DNA of 64,000 nucleotides from Micavibrio sp. (lineage in GTDB: Bacteria; Pseudomonadota; Alphaproteobacteria; Micavibrionales; Micavibrionaceae). A model generated the notes under the pieces. That model saw only the letters and a program-made list of their open reading frames with translations, was not told the DNA's origin and searched no databases. Each line of letters starts with the position of its first letter. Within the stretch, counting starts at the first letter, position 1. Location: contig BQJE01000001.1 of the NCBI GenBank assembly GCA_021604545.1, positions 293,444-357,443 on the forward strand, written 5' to 3'. The position numbers and the translations under genes were made by a program. Below are positions 36,131-45,250 of the stretch, in pieces.

Positions 36131-36729
36131 TATTCTTCTTTATCGTCGCTTTCTTCTGATTTGTTCCCTTCCGCTTCTTCCTTTGCCTTTTTCTCTTCCT
36201 CGGTGACGAAATGAACACTTTTCAGGACAGAGCTAAACAAAGAATCGGCGACTTCATCGGCTTCGCCTATCAGCTCGGCCTCGACAGATAGAATAGAATT
36301 ATGCCCGATCCATAGCTGCGCGATGTAAATCGTTGGGGTCACGCCGACCTTGCCTTCACCGACCAGTCCGGCTTGTTTGTAATTTTCTTCCTCACGGAAA
36401 GACGTGTCGAAGGTTTTAACAACACTGCGCTCAGTCATGGATTTGAGCGTGGATTCCATCACCTTGCCGCTATATTGCTCGAATAAATCTTCACCGGAGG
36501 GATTGCAGATAATCCGGAAATTGACAGTGGAGGAAAGTTGAAAGACCTGCGTGTAGCTAACCAACTCATAACAGCGGTCTTCCTTGCCATCTTCGCAGCG
36601 CGGCGCTGTATATGGCTTCTCTGGAAAGGTAATGGCAAACTCGCAGTAATCCGGTGAATAGGTGACGGGCTCTGCGGCCATCGCGAGAGAGGGAAGGGCT
36701 AAAAATATAATGAGGCTAAGCCACTTCAT
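36130..36729 (-). CDS. exported hypothetical protein
   Basis: 199 residues. Signal peptide MKWLSLIIFLALPSLAMA with cleavage near residue 18. The mature part has about four Cys (PDYCEFAITF, APRCEDGKEDRCYEL, RIICNPSG), possibly two disulfides, then a mixed region and a very acidic C-terminal tail (EEEKKAKEEAEGNKSEESDD). The start overlaps the hisS stop in an ATGA arrangement, so it is translationally coupled to hisS, an odd pairing of a periplasmic protein with a tRNA synthetase. Function unknown. Confidence 0.75.
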   Translation of the reverse strand: MKWLSLIIFLALPSLAMAAEPVTYSPDYCEFAITFPEKPYTAPRCEDGKEDRCYELVSYTQVFQLSSTVNFRIICNPSGEDLFEQYSGKVMESTLKSMTERSVVKTFDTSFREEENYKQAGLVGEGKVGVTPTIYIAQLWIGHNSILSVEAELIGEADEVADSLFSSVLKSVHFVTEEEKKAKEEAEGNKSEESDDKEE

Positions 36730-38042
36730 TTAACAGGACTCCAGTTTTCAGGATCGGCTTTTGATTGCTCGCCGCTCTCCATACATTTTACCTCATGGGG
36801 GCTGCCGTCTTCAAATGGCGGGAACCAGACGTAAGGGATTCCTTTTTTCTCAGCATAGGCCATTTGGCGTTTTAGTTTGGAGCCGCTGTGAAACATTTCA
36901 ACGTTAAAGCCGTTTTTGCGCAAGGTCTGCGCGGTTTGTGCGGCAATTTCGCGGCGTTCGTCACTGGGCAGCACCATGAGGATATCGGCGGGGGATTTTG
37001 ATCCGGTTTTGATGTAGTCGTAGTGATTTAGAACTTCAAACAGTCTTGTAAAGCCAATCGAAATACCAACGCCGGGAAGGTTTTTATTGATGTAAGAGCT
37101 GGCTAAGTCGTCATAGCGCCCGCCAGAACAAATACTCGATGTAAATTCGGGGATGTCCAGAAGGCGCGTTTCATAGACGGTGCCTGTGTAATAATCGAGG
37201 CCACGGACAATCGACAGATCGGCTTTTACGGCATGCTCTGGCAAGTGTTTGAGTTGATCCATGACAAAAGACAATTCGCTTAATCCTTCTGCCATGACTT
37301 CATTGGCCGGTTTGATGGCGCTAATATCTTCGGCAGTCGCAAGGGCCAGTATAGAATCTGTTTGTTCTTTTGAAAGCCCAGTTTCATCTTGTAAAAGTTT
37401 TTCAACCTCCTGTCGCTTAAGCTTGTCGAGTTTGTCAACAATGCGTGTGACAGGGGCTGGGTCTTTAATGCCAAGACTTTCCAGCAGGCCCAGAACGATT
37501 TTACGGTTGCTTATTCTGATCTGGAATTTACCGATATTGAGTCCATCCAAAGCCTCATAAATAACGGCTGGCATTTCAGCATCGAAATGTAGGGGCAGTG
37601 TGTCTTGCGCTATGACGTCAATATCGCATTGATAGAATTCGCGAGCGCGTCCTAGTTGCGGTCTTTCGCCGCGCCAGACGCGCTGCATCTGGTAGCGTTT
37701 AAATGGGAAGATCAGATCGTTGAAATGCTGGGCGACGTAGCGCGCCAGCGGTACGGTCTGGTCGAAATGCAGAGCTAATCTGGCTTCTTTGTCGCCTTCT
37801 TCTTTATGCAGGCGCTCTAACACATAAATTTCCTTGTCGACTTCGCCTTTGGCGGCGATGACGGCGTGTTCCTCGACGCTCGGCGTTTCGATCGAGCAAA
37901 ACCCATAGGATTCGAAGACCTTGCGGATATGATCCAGCCATTGCTGCTCGACCAGCCGCGTTTCGGGGAGCCATTCGGGAAAGCCGCTGATCGCTTTGGG
38001 TTTATAGGTTTTGCCGCTCATAAGGTCTGTTTTACTTGGCAT
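36726..38042 (-). CDS. hisS: histidyl-tRNA synthetase
   Basis: Class II synthetase charging tRNA-His. 438 residues from this start. Motif 2 region FKRYQMQRVWRGERPQLGRA, the histidine-binding motifs VRGLDYYTGTVYE and SICSGGRYDDLA, and motif 3 region GVGISIGFTRLFEVL. The motif after motif 1 reads FDQTVPLARYVA rather than the RPEGT of the E. coli type, placing it in the other bacterial/eukaryote-like group. Start choices are TTG 38057, ATG 38042 and ATG 38021; none has a strong ribosome site. Confidence 0.94.
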   Translation of the reverse strand: MPSKTDLMSGKTYKPKAISGFPEWLPETRLVEQQWLDHIRKVFESYGFCSIETPSVEEHAVIAAKGEVDKEIYVLERLHKEEGDKEARLALHFDQTVPLARYVAQHFNDLIFPFKRYQMQRVWRGERPQLGRAREFYQCDIDVIAQDTLPLHFDAEMPAVIYEALDGLNIGKFQIRISNRKIVLGLLESLGIKDPAPVTRIVDKLDKLKRQEVEKLLQDETGLSKEQTDSILALATAEDISAIKPANEVMAEGLSELSFVMDQLKHLPEHAVKADLSIVRGLDYYTGTVYETRLLDIPEFTSSICSGGRYDDLASSYINKNLPGVGISIGFTRLFEVLNHYDYIKTGSKSPADILMVLPSDERREIAAQTAQTLRKNGFNVEMFHSGSKLKRQMAYAEKKGIPYVWFPPFEDGSPHEVKCMESGEQSKADPENWSPVK

Positions 38043-38076
38043 GGGGCGCGCAAACAATGGCTAAAAGGGCTTTTTC

Positions 38077-38105
38077 TTGACATATTCACGGAAAAGCACC
38101 AAGAT
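38077..38105 (+). promoter_or_regulatory. possible promoter of the 38154 gene
   Basis: A perfect TTGACA at 38077-38082 and a weak CAAGAT at 38100-38105, 17 bases apart, on the plus strand. The -35 is convincing, the -10 is not. Confidence 0.35.
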
Positions 38106-38153
38106 GCGGCACAATCAATTTATAGAGTAATATATTATAAGGAGTAACGACTT

Positions 38154-38513
38154 ATGAAACTTTCGAATTTCTGGAAAAACTGCACAGTTGGAACCATGGT
38201 GTTGGGTGTTGTGGGTGCCACCAATATGCCAGTTGAAGAAGCGCATGCGCAGCCAAATCGTCACCAGCCAAGTTCTCATACAGTAAATCTACAGAACGGC
38301 ACAGTAGATAATTGGAGTGTAAAAGGACTAAAACCCGATTACAGTATCGATAATCCTGAGGACCGCCAATATTTGTATCGCGTTTTTGCCAGTACTGTTT
38401 GTTTGGATGAGGGTAAAGGGCAAGAAGGCTTTAGCCATCAGGGATGTATGCATGATCTGCTGATGGAGGTAGCCAGTAAGGATTATAACGGAGACTTGGC
38501 ACCTAGTCAGTAA
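38154..38513 (+). CDS. small exported protein, unknown
   Basis: 119 residues. The N-terminus has a basic start, a hydrophobic core (GTMVLGVVGATNM) and a likely cleavage after AHA near 33, so exported. The mature part has two Cys (STVCLDEG and HQGCMHDLL) and many His, Gln and Asn. AAGGAG lies 10 bases before the ATG, and a terminator follows, so it is a stand-alone transcript. No family recognised. Confidence 0.7.
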   Translation: MKLSNFWKNCTVGTMVLGVVGATNMPVEEAHAQPNRHQPSSHTVNLQNGTVDNWSVKGLKPDYSIDNPEDRQYLYRVFASTVCLDEGKGQEGFSHQGCMHDLLMEVASKDYNGDLAPSQ

Positions 38514-38532
38514 TCATTAAAAAAATTCTACG

Positions 38533-38560
38533 AAAAGCCCTCAATTCGGGGGCTTTTTTA
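38533..38560 (+). terminator. rho-independent terminator
   Basis: Stem AAAAGCCC/GGGCTTTT around a short loop, followed by a T-run, 20 bases after the stop of the small exported protein gene. Confidence 0.85.
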
Positions 38561-38587
38561 ATGGATGGTGGAGAGCGCTCACACACA

Positions 38588-38616
38588 TTGACTTGTTTCT
38601 GAAAAAGTCTTAGGTA
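38588..38616 (+). promoter_or_regulatory. possible dodecin promoter
   Basis: TTGACT at 38588-38593, a 17-base spacer and TAGGTA at 38611-38616. The -35 is good, the -10 poor. It sits 40 bases before the start codon. Confidence 0.3.
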
Positions 38617-38655
38617 AGGCTGTGTTTTAAGCCCCAATCATAAAGGAGATATCCC

Positions 38656-38859
38656 ATGTCTATTGCAAAAGTTACCGAGATTATCAGCGGCTCTTCCAAA
38701 AGCTTCGATGATGCTATCGAGCAGGGCATTAAGCGTGCCAATGAAACGCTGAAGAATGTTTCCGGTGCCTGGGTCAAAGATCAGAATGTTGTTATTGAGG
38801 GTGGTTCGGTCAAGGAATACCGCGTGACATTGAAGATTACGTTTGTTCTGACGGATTAG
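38656..38859 (+). CDS. dodecin family flavin-binding protein
   Basis: 67 residues, the normal length. The dodecin pattern is clear: VTEIISGSSKSFDDAIEQGI, then TLKNVSGAWVKDQNVVIEGG and YRVTLKITFVL. Dodecins form hollow dodecamers that store flavin or coenzyme A. The key Trp that stacks on the flavin is present (AWVKDQ). A strong AAAGGAGA site precedes the ATG. Single gene, convergent with the operon that follows. Confidence 0.92.
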   Translation: MSIAKVTEIISGSSKSFDDAIEQGIKRANETLKNVSGAWVKDQNVVIEGGSVKEYRVTLKITFVLTD

Positions 38860-38871
38860 TTTTAAAAGATA

Positions 38872-40278
38872 TCATCCCACACCGGGTGCGCTATGAGTGG
38901 TGCCAGCGCCGACAAGTTCCTGGTTTTGATGGGTTTCGGCTGTTGCGGGTTGCTCAGCGGTCATTGTGCTGGCTGGATCGTTTTGAGGCTGTTTTTGTAC
39001 GTGTTCGCTAACATGCTTCATAGCCTCTAGAAAACTATATTGCTGTAGGGTTTCAAGTCCAATCTGGTTGTCTTGTGCTTCTAGGGCTGTTTTATAGCGC
39101 TCATATGTTTCAGGATCACGCAACGCTTCTTCAAGAGGAATCACTTCCATTGTTTCTGGGTCTTTCATAGTTTCCGGGAGAGTTTGGCAGTCTTTGAAAA
39201 GTTCTTTTTGCGCCTGGGTAATATCTTCGGGTGAAGAACTTTCATTGAGGTCATATTTGGTTATAACATCGTTTATGGCGGCCAGAGGGTCTGCATCATT
39301 GCCGATTGATTTCTTAATGCCTTCAACTATTCCTTCCAAGATTCCCGGGTTTAAATCCACCCCATATTCTCGCAGTAGAGGTCTTAATGTTTCTGTTATA
39401 GGTATGGTAACCATAGCTTCTTCTGCGCCTGACATTCCAGCTTCTGCTAGACGCCCCTCAAGAGCGGCTGTGGCCGAGGAGGCTCCGGGAATGAAAGATT
39501 CAGCTGCTTCTGCAAATTTGCCTTCAGACAATAAATGGAGTCCAGCTATAATGCCGCCAGCAACCCCGACTCTTCTTAGGCCTTCAAACGCAGGTGAAGG
39601 AGCTTGGGTATGTACACCCGGCGTGTTCGGTACCTGACCGTTGGAAGCTATGCCGTTGGCTGGGCCGGTGGGGGTGGCTACAGTGGGTTTATTAATGTCG
39701 GGGTGGGCATGTTTTCTGGCAATGCCTTTTTCTAATCCATCTCTAATTTTTTTATCATTATCGTTAATAGGCTTTGCCCATTCTTGGCTATCTCCTATTC
39801 TTTGAGGTTTGATATCTTCTTTAGGAACACCTGTCTCAACTAATTTACCTTTTAAAGCTCTGACCCCATCTTTAAACGCATCCTTTGTGTCTCTTGTGTT
39901 TAATGCTCGCCCATTCCTTTTGGAGATTGGCTCACCTTGATCGTTAAGCGTATGCGCTTTGTAGAAGGTTCCAGCAAAGTTATCTCTAACCATTTTACTT
40001 TTTGGATCTGCGTTTGGTTTAGGGTCTTCCAATTGTTGGGGATTGAAAACTAAAATACTCTGAGTCTTGGAGTTACAAAAAGAAACGGAATCTTTATAAT
40101 TAGGATCGTTTGATGTGTTGATTATAAATTCAGTATCAGGGTCACTGAGCATATCTTTAATAAGCCCAACCATTTCTTGCCGAGAGCCGACATTAAATTC
40201 GTCCAGATGTTTTGCTTCAGCATGATGAGATATGCTTTCTGCTAAAGCTTCAATTTGGTCGGGGGTTAAATTCGCCAT
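38872..40278 (-). CDS. large orphan protein with glycine-rich helical core
   Basis: 468 residues, no signal peptide. The N-terminal 200 residues are polar and mostly helical. A Pro/Thr/Gly linker (about 198-230) follows, then a glycine- and alanine-rich hydrophobic segment (GVAGGIIAGLHLLSEGKF, about 237-255) and a block with ITETLRPLLREYGVDLNPG (about 293-312). The C-terminus is acidic and Gln-rich. The layout is like secreted effector or toxin-type proteins, but no enzyme motif is visible. It is the last gene of a three-gene leftward run with the 40347 gene and the CCA-type HD gene. A similar core occurs in the protein at 53890. Confidence 0.6.
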   Translation of the reverse strand: MANLTPDQIEALAESISHHAEAKHLDEFNVGSRQEMVGLIKDMLSDPDTEFIINTSNDPNYKDSVSFCNSKTQSILVFNPQQLEDPKPNADPKSKMVRDNFAGTFYKAHTLNDQGEPISKRNGRALNTRDTKDAFKDGVRALKGKLVETGVPKEDIKPQRIGDSQEWAKPINDNDKKIRDGLEKGIARKHAHPDINKPTVATPTGPANGIASNGQVPNTPGVHTQAPSPAFEGLRRVGVAGGIIAGLHLLSEGKFAEAAESFIPGASSATAALEGRLAEAGMSGAEEAMVTIPITETLRPLLREYGVDLNPGILEGIVEGIKKSIGNDADPLAAINDVITKYDLNESSSPEDITQAQKELFKDCQTLPETMKDPETMEVIPLEEALRDPETYERYKTALEAQDNQIGLETLQQYSFLEAMKHVSEHVQKQPQNDPASTMTAEQPATAETHQNQELVGAGTTHSAPGVG

Positions 40279-40346
40279 TATTCACACACTCTTAAAATTT
40301 ATAGTGACCAGTCGATTTTTTTACGTTACGATCCAGTCAGTTTTTT

Positions 40347-40745
40347 TTATAAAGAGCTTGTTGGTGTCAGCCCTTTTTCGTCCCACTTAATGTTTTGACT
40401 ATGAAGTTTTTCTAATACATTAAAATCATTATTTTCTAAGCCCGGCAAGCTATTATCGGTAGAGCGGATAAGGTTTGTATACGTAGCCCAATCACTAAAA
40501 TCCATTGGTACCAGTATAGGGTCCTTGCCCAAATCGAATTGCGTTTTCAGTTTCTCTATCATGTTTTTAATGTCATCAAGGCTTAGCATTATAGCTGCCT
40601 GGTCAATTATTCTTGGGTCGTGCCAGTTTTCTGACATTGCAGATAATGTTCTCAAGACAACGTCTAGGTCCTGCCGCTCAAACGGAACATTAATGCTTGT
40701 TATTTCTTCCATGTTTGCATCTTTCCATTGTTCTTGGTTCGTCAT
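40347..40745 (-). CDS. hypothetical protein
   Basis: 132 residues, acidic and soluble, helical with no Cys and no signal peptide (IDQAAIMLSLDDIKNMIEKL). An AGGGA site lies 8 bases before the ATG. It lies 23 bases after the HD gene and 68 before the large orphan gene, so all three may be one transcript. No family recognised; a cognate chaperone or immunity-type partner of the large orphan protein is a guess from position and size only. Confidence 0.6.
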   Translation of the reverse strand: MTNQEQWKDANMEEITSINVPFERQDLDVVLRTLSAMSENWHDPRIIDQAAIMLSLDDIKNMIEKLKTQFDLGKDPILVPMDFSDWATYTNLIRSTDNSLPGLENNDFNVLEKLHSQNIKWDEKGLTPTSSL

Positions 40746-40768
40746 TATGCATTCCCTACAGGTTTCTA

Positions 40769-41527
40769 TTAATCTAAAGCCACATTCATATCATTTTTAA
40801 CGATCTTTACTGCCTCAACGCGTCTTTGTTTAATCATGTCATTACTCAATTCTTGGCCGTCTGAATCCTGCGTCTCTACATCTTTTACGGTCTGTAGTAC
40901 TGTCCGTAGCAACTCAGCTTGCGGATAAGGGCGGTCCTCTAGCCCTAGTCGGCCTTGTGCATCTGCTTGGGCGGCCAGGATAAACTGTTCGAATACGCCG
41001 GGGTTGCCTAAAGCATTTGTACGTTCCAGCAATTTTACCAATGTCCCTGGTTTCGACTCTAATGCACGGTGCGCATGGAGGTGATAGCGTGCTACATGTT
41101 CTGCGAGTTCAGAAATGTGTTCTGGGACACCTAGGCGTTCTTTTATAGCTTGTATCGGGGCAACACCTAATTCTTCATGATTGTGATGCTTAGGCCAGTG
41201 TGCTTGATCGGTTAAGGCCTTGCCCAAATCATGTACCAAGGCGGCATAACGAACAGCCAAATCATCACTTAATTCTGCCGCTCTTTTTAATGTCATGAGG
41301 GTATGAATTCCGGTGTCTATTTCCGGATGGTATTCAGGCGTTTGAGGGACGCCAAATAGGGCCTCTACTTCCGGTAAAAGCGTCTTTAATTCACCAGTAT
41401 CGTATAATTTTTGAATAAATTCTTCTGGATGATCTCCGCGTAAGCCGTGCGCAAAGCTTTCCCAATTATGTTCAGGATTGGTCGTTGAAACTGGCTCTAT
41501 TTCGGGCAAAGCCTCTAAATTGCTCAT
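40769..41527 (-). CDS. stand-alone HD domain like the C-terminal part of bacterial CCA-adding enzyme
   Basis: 252 residues. From about 45 to 245 it follows the HD half of gammaproteobacterial CCA tRNA nucleotidyltransferase: LLPEVEALFGVPQTPEYHPE, DTGIHTLMTLKRAAELSDD, AALVHDLGKAL (HD at 99-100), HHNHEELG, then RLGLEDRPYPQAELLRTVL and IKQRRVEAVK. The N-terminal nucleotidyltransferase head is missing, and the first 40 residues are unrelated. In full enzymes this domain has 2',3'-cyclic phosphodiesterase and phosphatase activity. Whether it acts on tRNA or another nucleotide is unknown. First gene of the orphan run. Confidence 0.8.
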   Translation of the reverse strand: MSNLEALPEIEPVSTTNPEHNWESFAHGLRGDHPEEFIQKLYDTGELKTLLPEVEALFGVPQTPEYHPEIDTGIHTLMTLKRAAELSDDLAVRYAALVHDLGKALTDQAHWPKHHNHEELGVAPIQAIKERLGVPEHISELAEHVARYHLHAHRALESKPGTLVKLLERTNALGNPGVFEQFILAAQADAQGRLGLEDRPYPQAELLRTVLQTVKDVETQDSDGQELSNDMIKQRRVEAVKIVKNDMNVALD

Positions 41528-41612
41528 TTTACTACCGTTTTTCCCTAAATTAGCTCACATATAATTATACATAAAGGAAAAAATAAAGTCAAAATACTGA
41601 AAAATAAAGGCT

Positions 41613-43439
41613 TTATTGCCCATCTTCAAACAAATCAGCCAGTTGTGAGGCGAGGGCGTTGGCCAGTTCATCCGCGTCGGCGATGGTGAGGGCTTTGCGG
41701 TAGTAACGGGTGACGTCGTGGCCGATACCAATGGCGGTTAATTCAACGTCTGAGGCGGTCTCAATCCATTCAATTACATTACGAAGATCAAGCTCTAATA
41801 TATTGGAAGGATTGACAGAAAGGGTGGAATCATCCACCGGCGCGCCGTCAGAGATCACCAGCAGGATTTTGCGCGCTTCGGGGCGTTTGGCGAGGCGATT
41901 ATGAGCCCAGACCAGAGCTTCGCCGTCGATATTTTCCTTTAGAATGCCCTCTTTGAGCATCAGGCCGAGATTGCGGCGCGTGCGGCGCATCGGCGCATCA
42001 GCGGCTTTATAGATGATATGGCGGACGTCATTGAGGCGGCCGGGGTGGAGCGGGCGTCCATTTTCCATCCAGTGATCGCGGGCGCGGCCGCCTTTCCAGG
42101 CGCGGGTGGTAAAGCCGAGGATCTCACTTTTGACGCCGCAGCGCTCTAACGTTCGCGCGACAATATCGGTGGCCATGGCGGCGATAGCGATGGGGCGCCC
42201 ACGCATCGAGCCGGAATTATCGATCAGGATAGTCACAATCGTATCGCGAAACTCGGTTGATTTTTCCTGCTTGAAACTGAGCGGCACATTCGGATTGGCG
42301 ATCATGCTGGCAAGCCGAGCGGTGTTTAAGATTCCTTCTTCGGTATCGAACTGCCAGCTGCGTTGTTGTTGCGCCATCAGTTTTCGCTGCAGACGGTTGG
42401 CGAGTTTGGTGATGATGGTTTGATGGTTGTAGAGTTGCTTGTCGAGCATGGTGCGTAGGCGGGTGAGCTCTTCAGGATCGGCGAGATCGGTGGCGGCGAC
42501 TTCTTCGTCAAACGCATCGGTGTAAATTGTATAGCCACCGTCGGGGCCGGGGATGAAACCTTCGGGGCGGTTGCTCAAAGGGGTGGCCGACATGTCGCCC
42601 TCGCCCTCGCCTTTCGTGCTGTCCAGCGCATCGTCATAACCGGATTCCATCTCGCCAGCTTCACCATCTTCTAGCCCGTCAATGTCCGGTGCCATATCGT
42701 TTTGGTCTTGTGAATCGTTGTCGTCAGCAGCGTTGTCATCGCTTTCGGGTTGCTCGCTGTCATCTTCGCTATGGTCGGTTTTGTCGGGTGATTGTATCTC
42801 CATATCCAGCGCTTCGATGAGTTTGCGCGCCATGTCGGCGTAAGCTTTTTGGTCATCGACCAGCGGTTTGAGATCATCAAAGCCGAGCGTTTTAAGTTTT
42901 CTGTCCAGCCATGGTTGCCAGAGTTTCACGAGTTTTTCTGCCGATGGTGGTGGCGGTGTATCTGTGAGTGCGGTGCGCGCCAAAATGTGTAGCGCGTCAG
43001 AAATATTTGCATCTTTGCGTTTGGAGATATCGGCCAATCCCAGACGGACGCAGCGTTCCTCAAGGACAGCATTTAGATTGCCAGCGACGCCGCGCATCGC
43101 GGTCACGCCCAAAGCTTCGCAGCGTGCCTGTTCCAGCGCGTCAAACACCGCGAGGGATTCAGGGTCGCGGGGGCGGGCAGTAGCGTGGAGTTTGCGGTCG
43201 TGATGGGCGATAAACAGCGCATGGGCATCGGCGCAGCCGCGGATCAGGCGCAGGCTTTCGGGGTTCATATTATGCTCGGGTATGGGCAGGCGCGGGCTGG
43301 CTGTGGAGGTTATTTTGCCGGTTGGCGGCTCGGACGCGGAAAAGGCCACTTCCAGCTCTTTGCGGCCAGCGATGGTGCGCAAGGTGACAGCGGTGGTGTT
43401 TTTGAATTCTTCGAGGTTTCGGTTTGGGGAGTCGGTCAT
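41613..43439 (-). CDS. cobT: cobaltochelatase subunit CobT (VWA domain)
   Basis: 608 residues. The N-terminal helical CobT domain is about 1-220, with an acidic low-complexity linker (about 220-290, Asp/Glu/Asn-rich). A von Willebrand A domain at about 400-600 has the MIDAS motif [12 protein letters not shown] and [13 protein letters not shown]. With CobS (AAA+) and CobN it inserts cobalt into the corrin ring. No cobN or other cobalamin gene is visible, and in some alphaproteobacteria cobS/cobT persist without that pathway. It is separated from cobS by repeats and a small opposite gene. No strong ribosome site is seen. Confidence 0.93.
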   Translation of the reverse strand: MTDSPNRNLEEFKNTTAVTLRTIAGRKELEVAFSASEPPTGKITSTASPRLPIPEHNMNPESLRLIRGCADAHALFIAHHDRKLHATARPRDPESLAVFDALEQARCEALGVTAMRGVAGNLNAVLEERCVRLGLADISKRKDANISDALHILARTALTDTPPPPSAEKLVKLWQPWLDRKLKTLGFDDLKPLVDDQKAYADMARKLIEALDMEIQSPDKTDHSEDDSEQPESDDNAADDNDSQDQNDMAPDIDGLEDGEAGEMESGYDDALDSTKGEGEGDMSATPLSNRPEGFIPGPDGGYTIYTDAFDEEVAATDLADPEELTRLRTMLDKQLYNHQTIITKLANRLQRKLMAQQQRSWQFDTEEGILNTARLASMIANPNVPLSFKQEKSTEFRDTIVTILIDNSGSMRGRPIAIAAMATDIVARTLERCGVKSEILGFTTRAWKGGRARDHWMENGRPLHPGRLNDVRHIIYKAADAPMRRTRRNLGLMLKEGILKENIDGEALVWAHNRLAKRPEARKILLVISDGAPVDDSTLSVNPSNILELDLRNVIEWIETASDVELTAIGIGHDVTRYYRKALTIADADELANALASQLADLFEDGQ

Positions 43440-43450
43440 GACGTTTTTTT

Positions 43451-43479
43451 ACCACAGATGAACACAGATAAACACAGAT
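43451..43479. repeat. ACCACAGAT-type short tandem repeat
   Basis: Three imperfect units of ACAGAT(G/A)AAC, beginning ACCACAGATG. Units of this kind are known as dispersed intergenic repeats in many bacteria. It lies 12 bases upstream of the cobT start. A related copy lies at 57076-57103, also at the 5' end of a leftward gene. Confidence 0.55.
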
Positions 43480-43562
43480 CGTCATTGCGAGGAATGAAAT
43501 GACGCGGCAATCCAGGAGATATAGCGACAAGACTGGATTGCTTCGCTATGCTCGCAATGACG
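43480..43562. repeat. palindromic intergenic repeat (CGTCATTGCGAG type)
   Basis: Outer arms CGTCATTGCGAG (43480-43491) and CTCGCAATGACG (43551-43562); inner arms GCGGCAATCCAG (43504-43515) and CTGGATTGCTTCGC (43533-43546). A dispersed repeat type common in proteobacteria. The rest of the gap to 43840 is A/T-rich with no other gene; it holds the upstream region of the 43841 gene. Confidence 0.75.
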
Positions 43563-43840
43563 GAACGGGGGAAATTCTTGGGTTAAGCATCTGATTTAAT
43601 GAACTAAATCATGACCCTTCTTTTCGTTCCGCGAAAAACGCATTTCCGTAACGTTTTTAGTCTAAAATTTACAATTATTTCAGTAGGTTATAGCATAAAA
43701 TTGTGAGTTTTTCAAGGTTTATTCCTGAAGCTTGTTTAGAGATGGAAAAGCGTGCTTATTTTGATGCTCTCTGCAAAATTTGCACGTAAATTACGAATTA
43801 TGGTATATTTCCATAGTTTTTAAATAGATGGAGAATGATT

Positions 43841-44188
43841 GTGGGTTATTGGAATACAACAAAGAATTTACTAGCGTTTACTATATTTGGAGGTGTAGCA
43901 ACTTGTGTTGGAGTCCAGACTTGGGATGCTGCCGATGTAGAAGTTAAACTTGATACTAACAAGTTAGGGAAGAATCTTTATCAGGGCGGTAAAAATGGAG
44001 GCAAGGGCGTTGCAGAAACAGCCGAGTCTTTGTTGAGTGAGGCTTATAAAGATTTTAAAAGTGGACAAGGTAGCGCCGCGTCGTCACAGATAAGCTGTGA
44101 TAAGTTGACAGATCTGGTTGCCGGTGGGCGCGCTTCCTGGCAACAGCTCGACGATTATATGGCATCACCCAGAAATTGCCGTGATTAA
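43841..44188 (+). CDS. small exported or membrane-anchored protein, unknown
   Basis: 115 residues from a GTG start with GGAG 7 bases upstream; an ATG two codons earlier is too close to that site. The N-terminus has a hydrophobic segment (NLLAFTIFGGVATCVGVQTW), a signal or anchor. The mature part is Gly/Lys-rich then helical with two Cys (ISCDKLTDL and SPRNC). No family recognised. It is convergent with cobS, the stops only 3 bases apart, and lies between cobS and cobT. Confidence 0.6.
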   Translation: MGYWNTTKNLLAFTIFGGVATCVGVQTWDAADVEVKLDTNKLGKNLYQGGKNGGKGVAETAESLLSEAYKDFKSGQGSAASSQISCDKLTDLVAGGRASWQQLDDYMASPRNCRD

Positions 44189-44191
44189 TAG

Positions 44192-45247
44192 TCACTCCGC
44201 CGCGATAGCCTGTTTTCTGATCGCGCTTTCGGGGAGTTCGATGTCGAAGCAGCGTTGATAATACTCGGCAATAATCGGGCGCTCGGTTTCATCACATTTA
44301 TTTAAGAAAGAAAGCTGGAACGCGACTTCGCGGTTGTTAAATATCATGGTGTTTTCAATCCATGTGATTACGCTGCGTGGGCTCATCAGAGTCGACAGAT
44401 CGCCATTGATGAATCCTTCGCGGGTTAAATCAGCCAGTCTCACCATTTTGTCGATATTGTCTTTGCCTTCGTCGTCTGTCATCTCCGGGAATTTGGCGAA
44501 CATAATATTCATTTCATCGATGTGCGAAAGATAGTTCAGCGTCACCACGATGTTCCAGCGGTCCATCTGGCCCTGATTGATGGCTTGTGTGCCGTGATAC
44601 AGCCCTGTGGTGTCGCCAAGGCCGATGGTGTTTGTGGTTGAGAACAACCGAAAAGCCGGGTGCGGGCGGATGATCATGTTTTGATCGAGCAGGGTCAGGC
44701 GGCCTTCGGATTCTAAGACGCGTTGAATGACGAACATCACATCGGGGCGGCCGGCATCATATTCATCGAACACCAGCGCCACCGGGTTTTGAATGGCCCA
44801 GGGCAGGAGGCCTTCCTGCCATTTGGTGATTTGTTTGCCTTCTTGCAATGTGATGACGTCTTTGCCGACGAGATCGACGCGGCTGACATGGCTGTCGAGA
44901 TTGATACGCACGCAGGGCCAGTTAAGGCGCGCGGCGACTTGTTCTATGTGCGTTGATTTACCAGTACCGTGATAGCCCTGAACCATCACGCGGCGGTTAT
45001 GCCCAAAGCCGGCCAGGATCGCCATCGTGGTGTCGTGATCGAATTGGTAGGTTTTATCGATTTCCGGCACGTTAGGATGATCATCGGTAAAGCCCGGCAC
45101 TTCCCAGTCAACATCCAGCCCGAAGGTTTCGCGGACATTATATTTTGTGTCGGGAATGGAGGTGTATTTGCCGCTATTGGGTGTGAGCGAGGTGACGTCA
45201 AAAGACATCGCCATTGGTTCTTTGTTTCTATCGATATCTTCAGGCAC
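44192..45247 (-). CDS. cobS: cobaltochelatase subunit CobS (AAA+ ATPase)
   Basis: MoxR-like AAA+ motor partnering CobT. 351 residues from a GTG start 3 bases after the dnaJ-like stop; in-frame ATGs at 45214 and 45208 are alternatives. Walker [21 protein letters not shown], Walker [15 protein letters not shown], sensor 1 [12 protein letters not shown], and the family stretch [16 protein letters not shown] near the N-terminus. Same strand and order dnaJ-cobS as in many alphaproteobacteria, but cobT no longer follows directly. Confidence 0.95.
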   Translation of the reverse strand: MPEDIDRNKEPMAMSFDVTSLTPNSGKYTSIPDTKYNVRETFGLDVDWEVPGFTDDHPNVPEIDKTYQFDHDTTMAILAGFGHNRRVMVQGYHGTGKSTHIEQVAARLNWPCVRINLDSHVSRVDLVGKDVITLQEGKQITKWQEGLLPWAIQNPVALVFDEYDAGRPDVMFVIQRVLESEGRLTLLDQNMIIRPHPAFRLFSTTNTIGLGDTTGLYHGTQAINQGQMDRWNIVVTLNYLSHIDEMNIMFAKFPEMTDDEGKDNIDKMVRLADLTREGFINGDLSTLMSPRSVITWIENTMIFNNREVAFQLSFLNKCDETERPIIAEYYQRCFDIELPESAIRKQAIAAE

Positions 45248-45250
45248 TTC

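Noticed and set aside
41613-45247. cobS/cobT taken as proof of cobalamin synthesis
   Set aside because: No cobN or other corrin gene is in the window, and cobST-like pairs persist without the pathway in some alphaproteobacteria.
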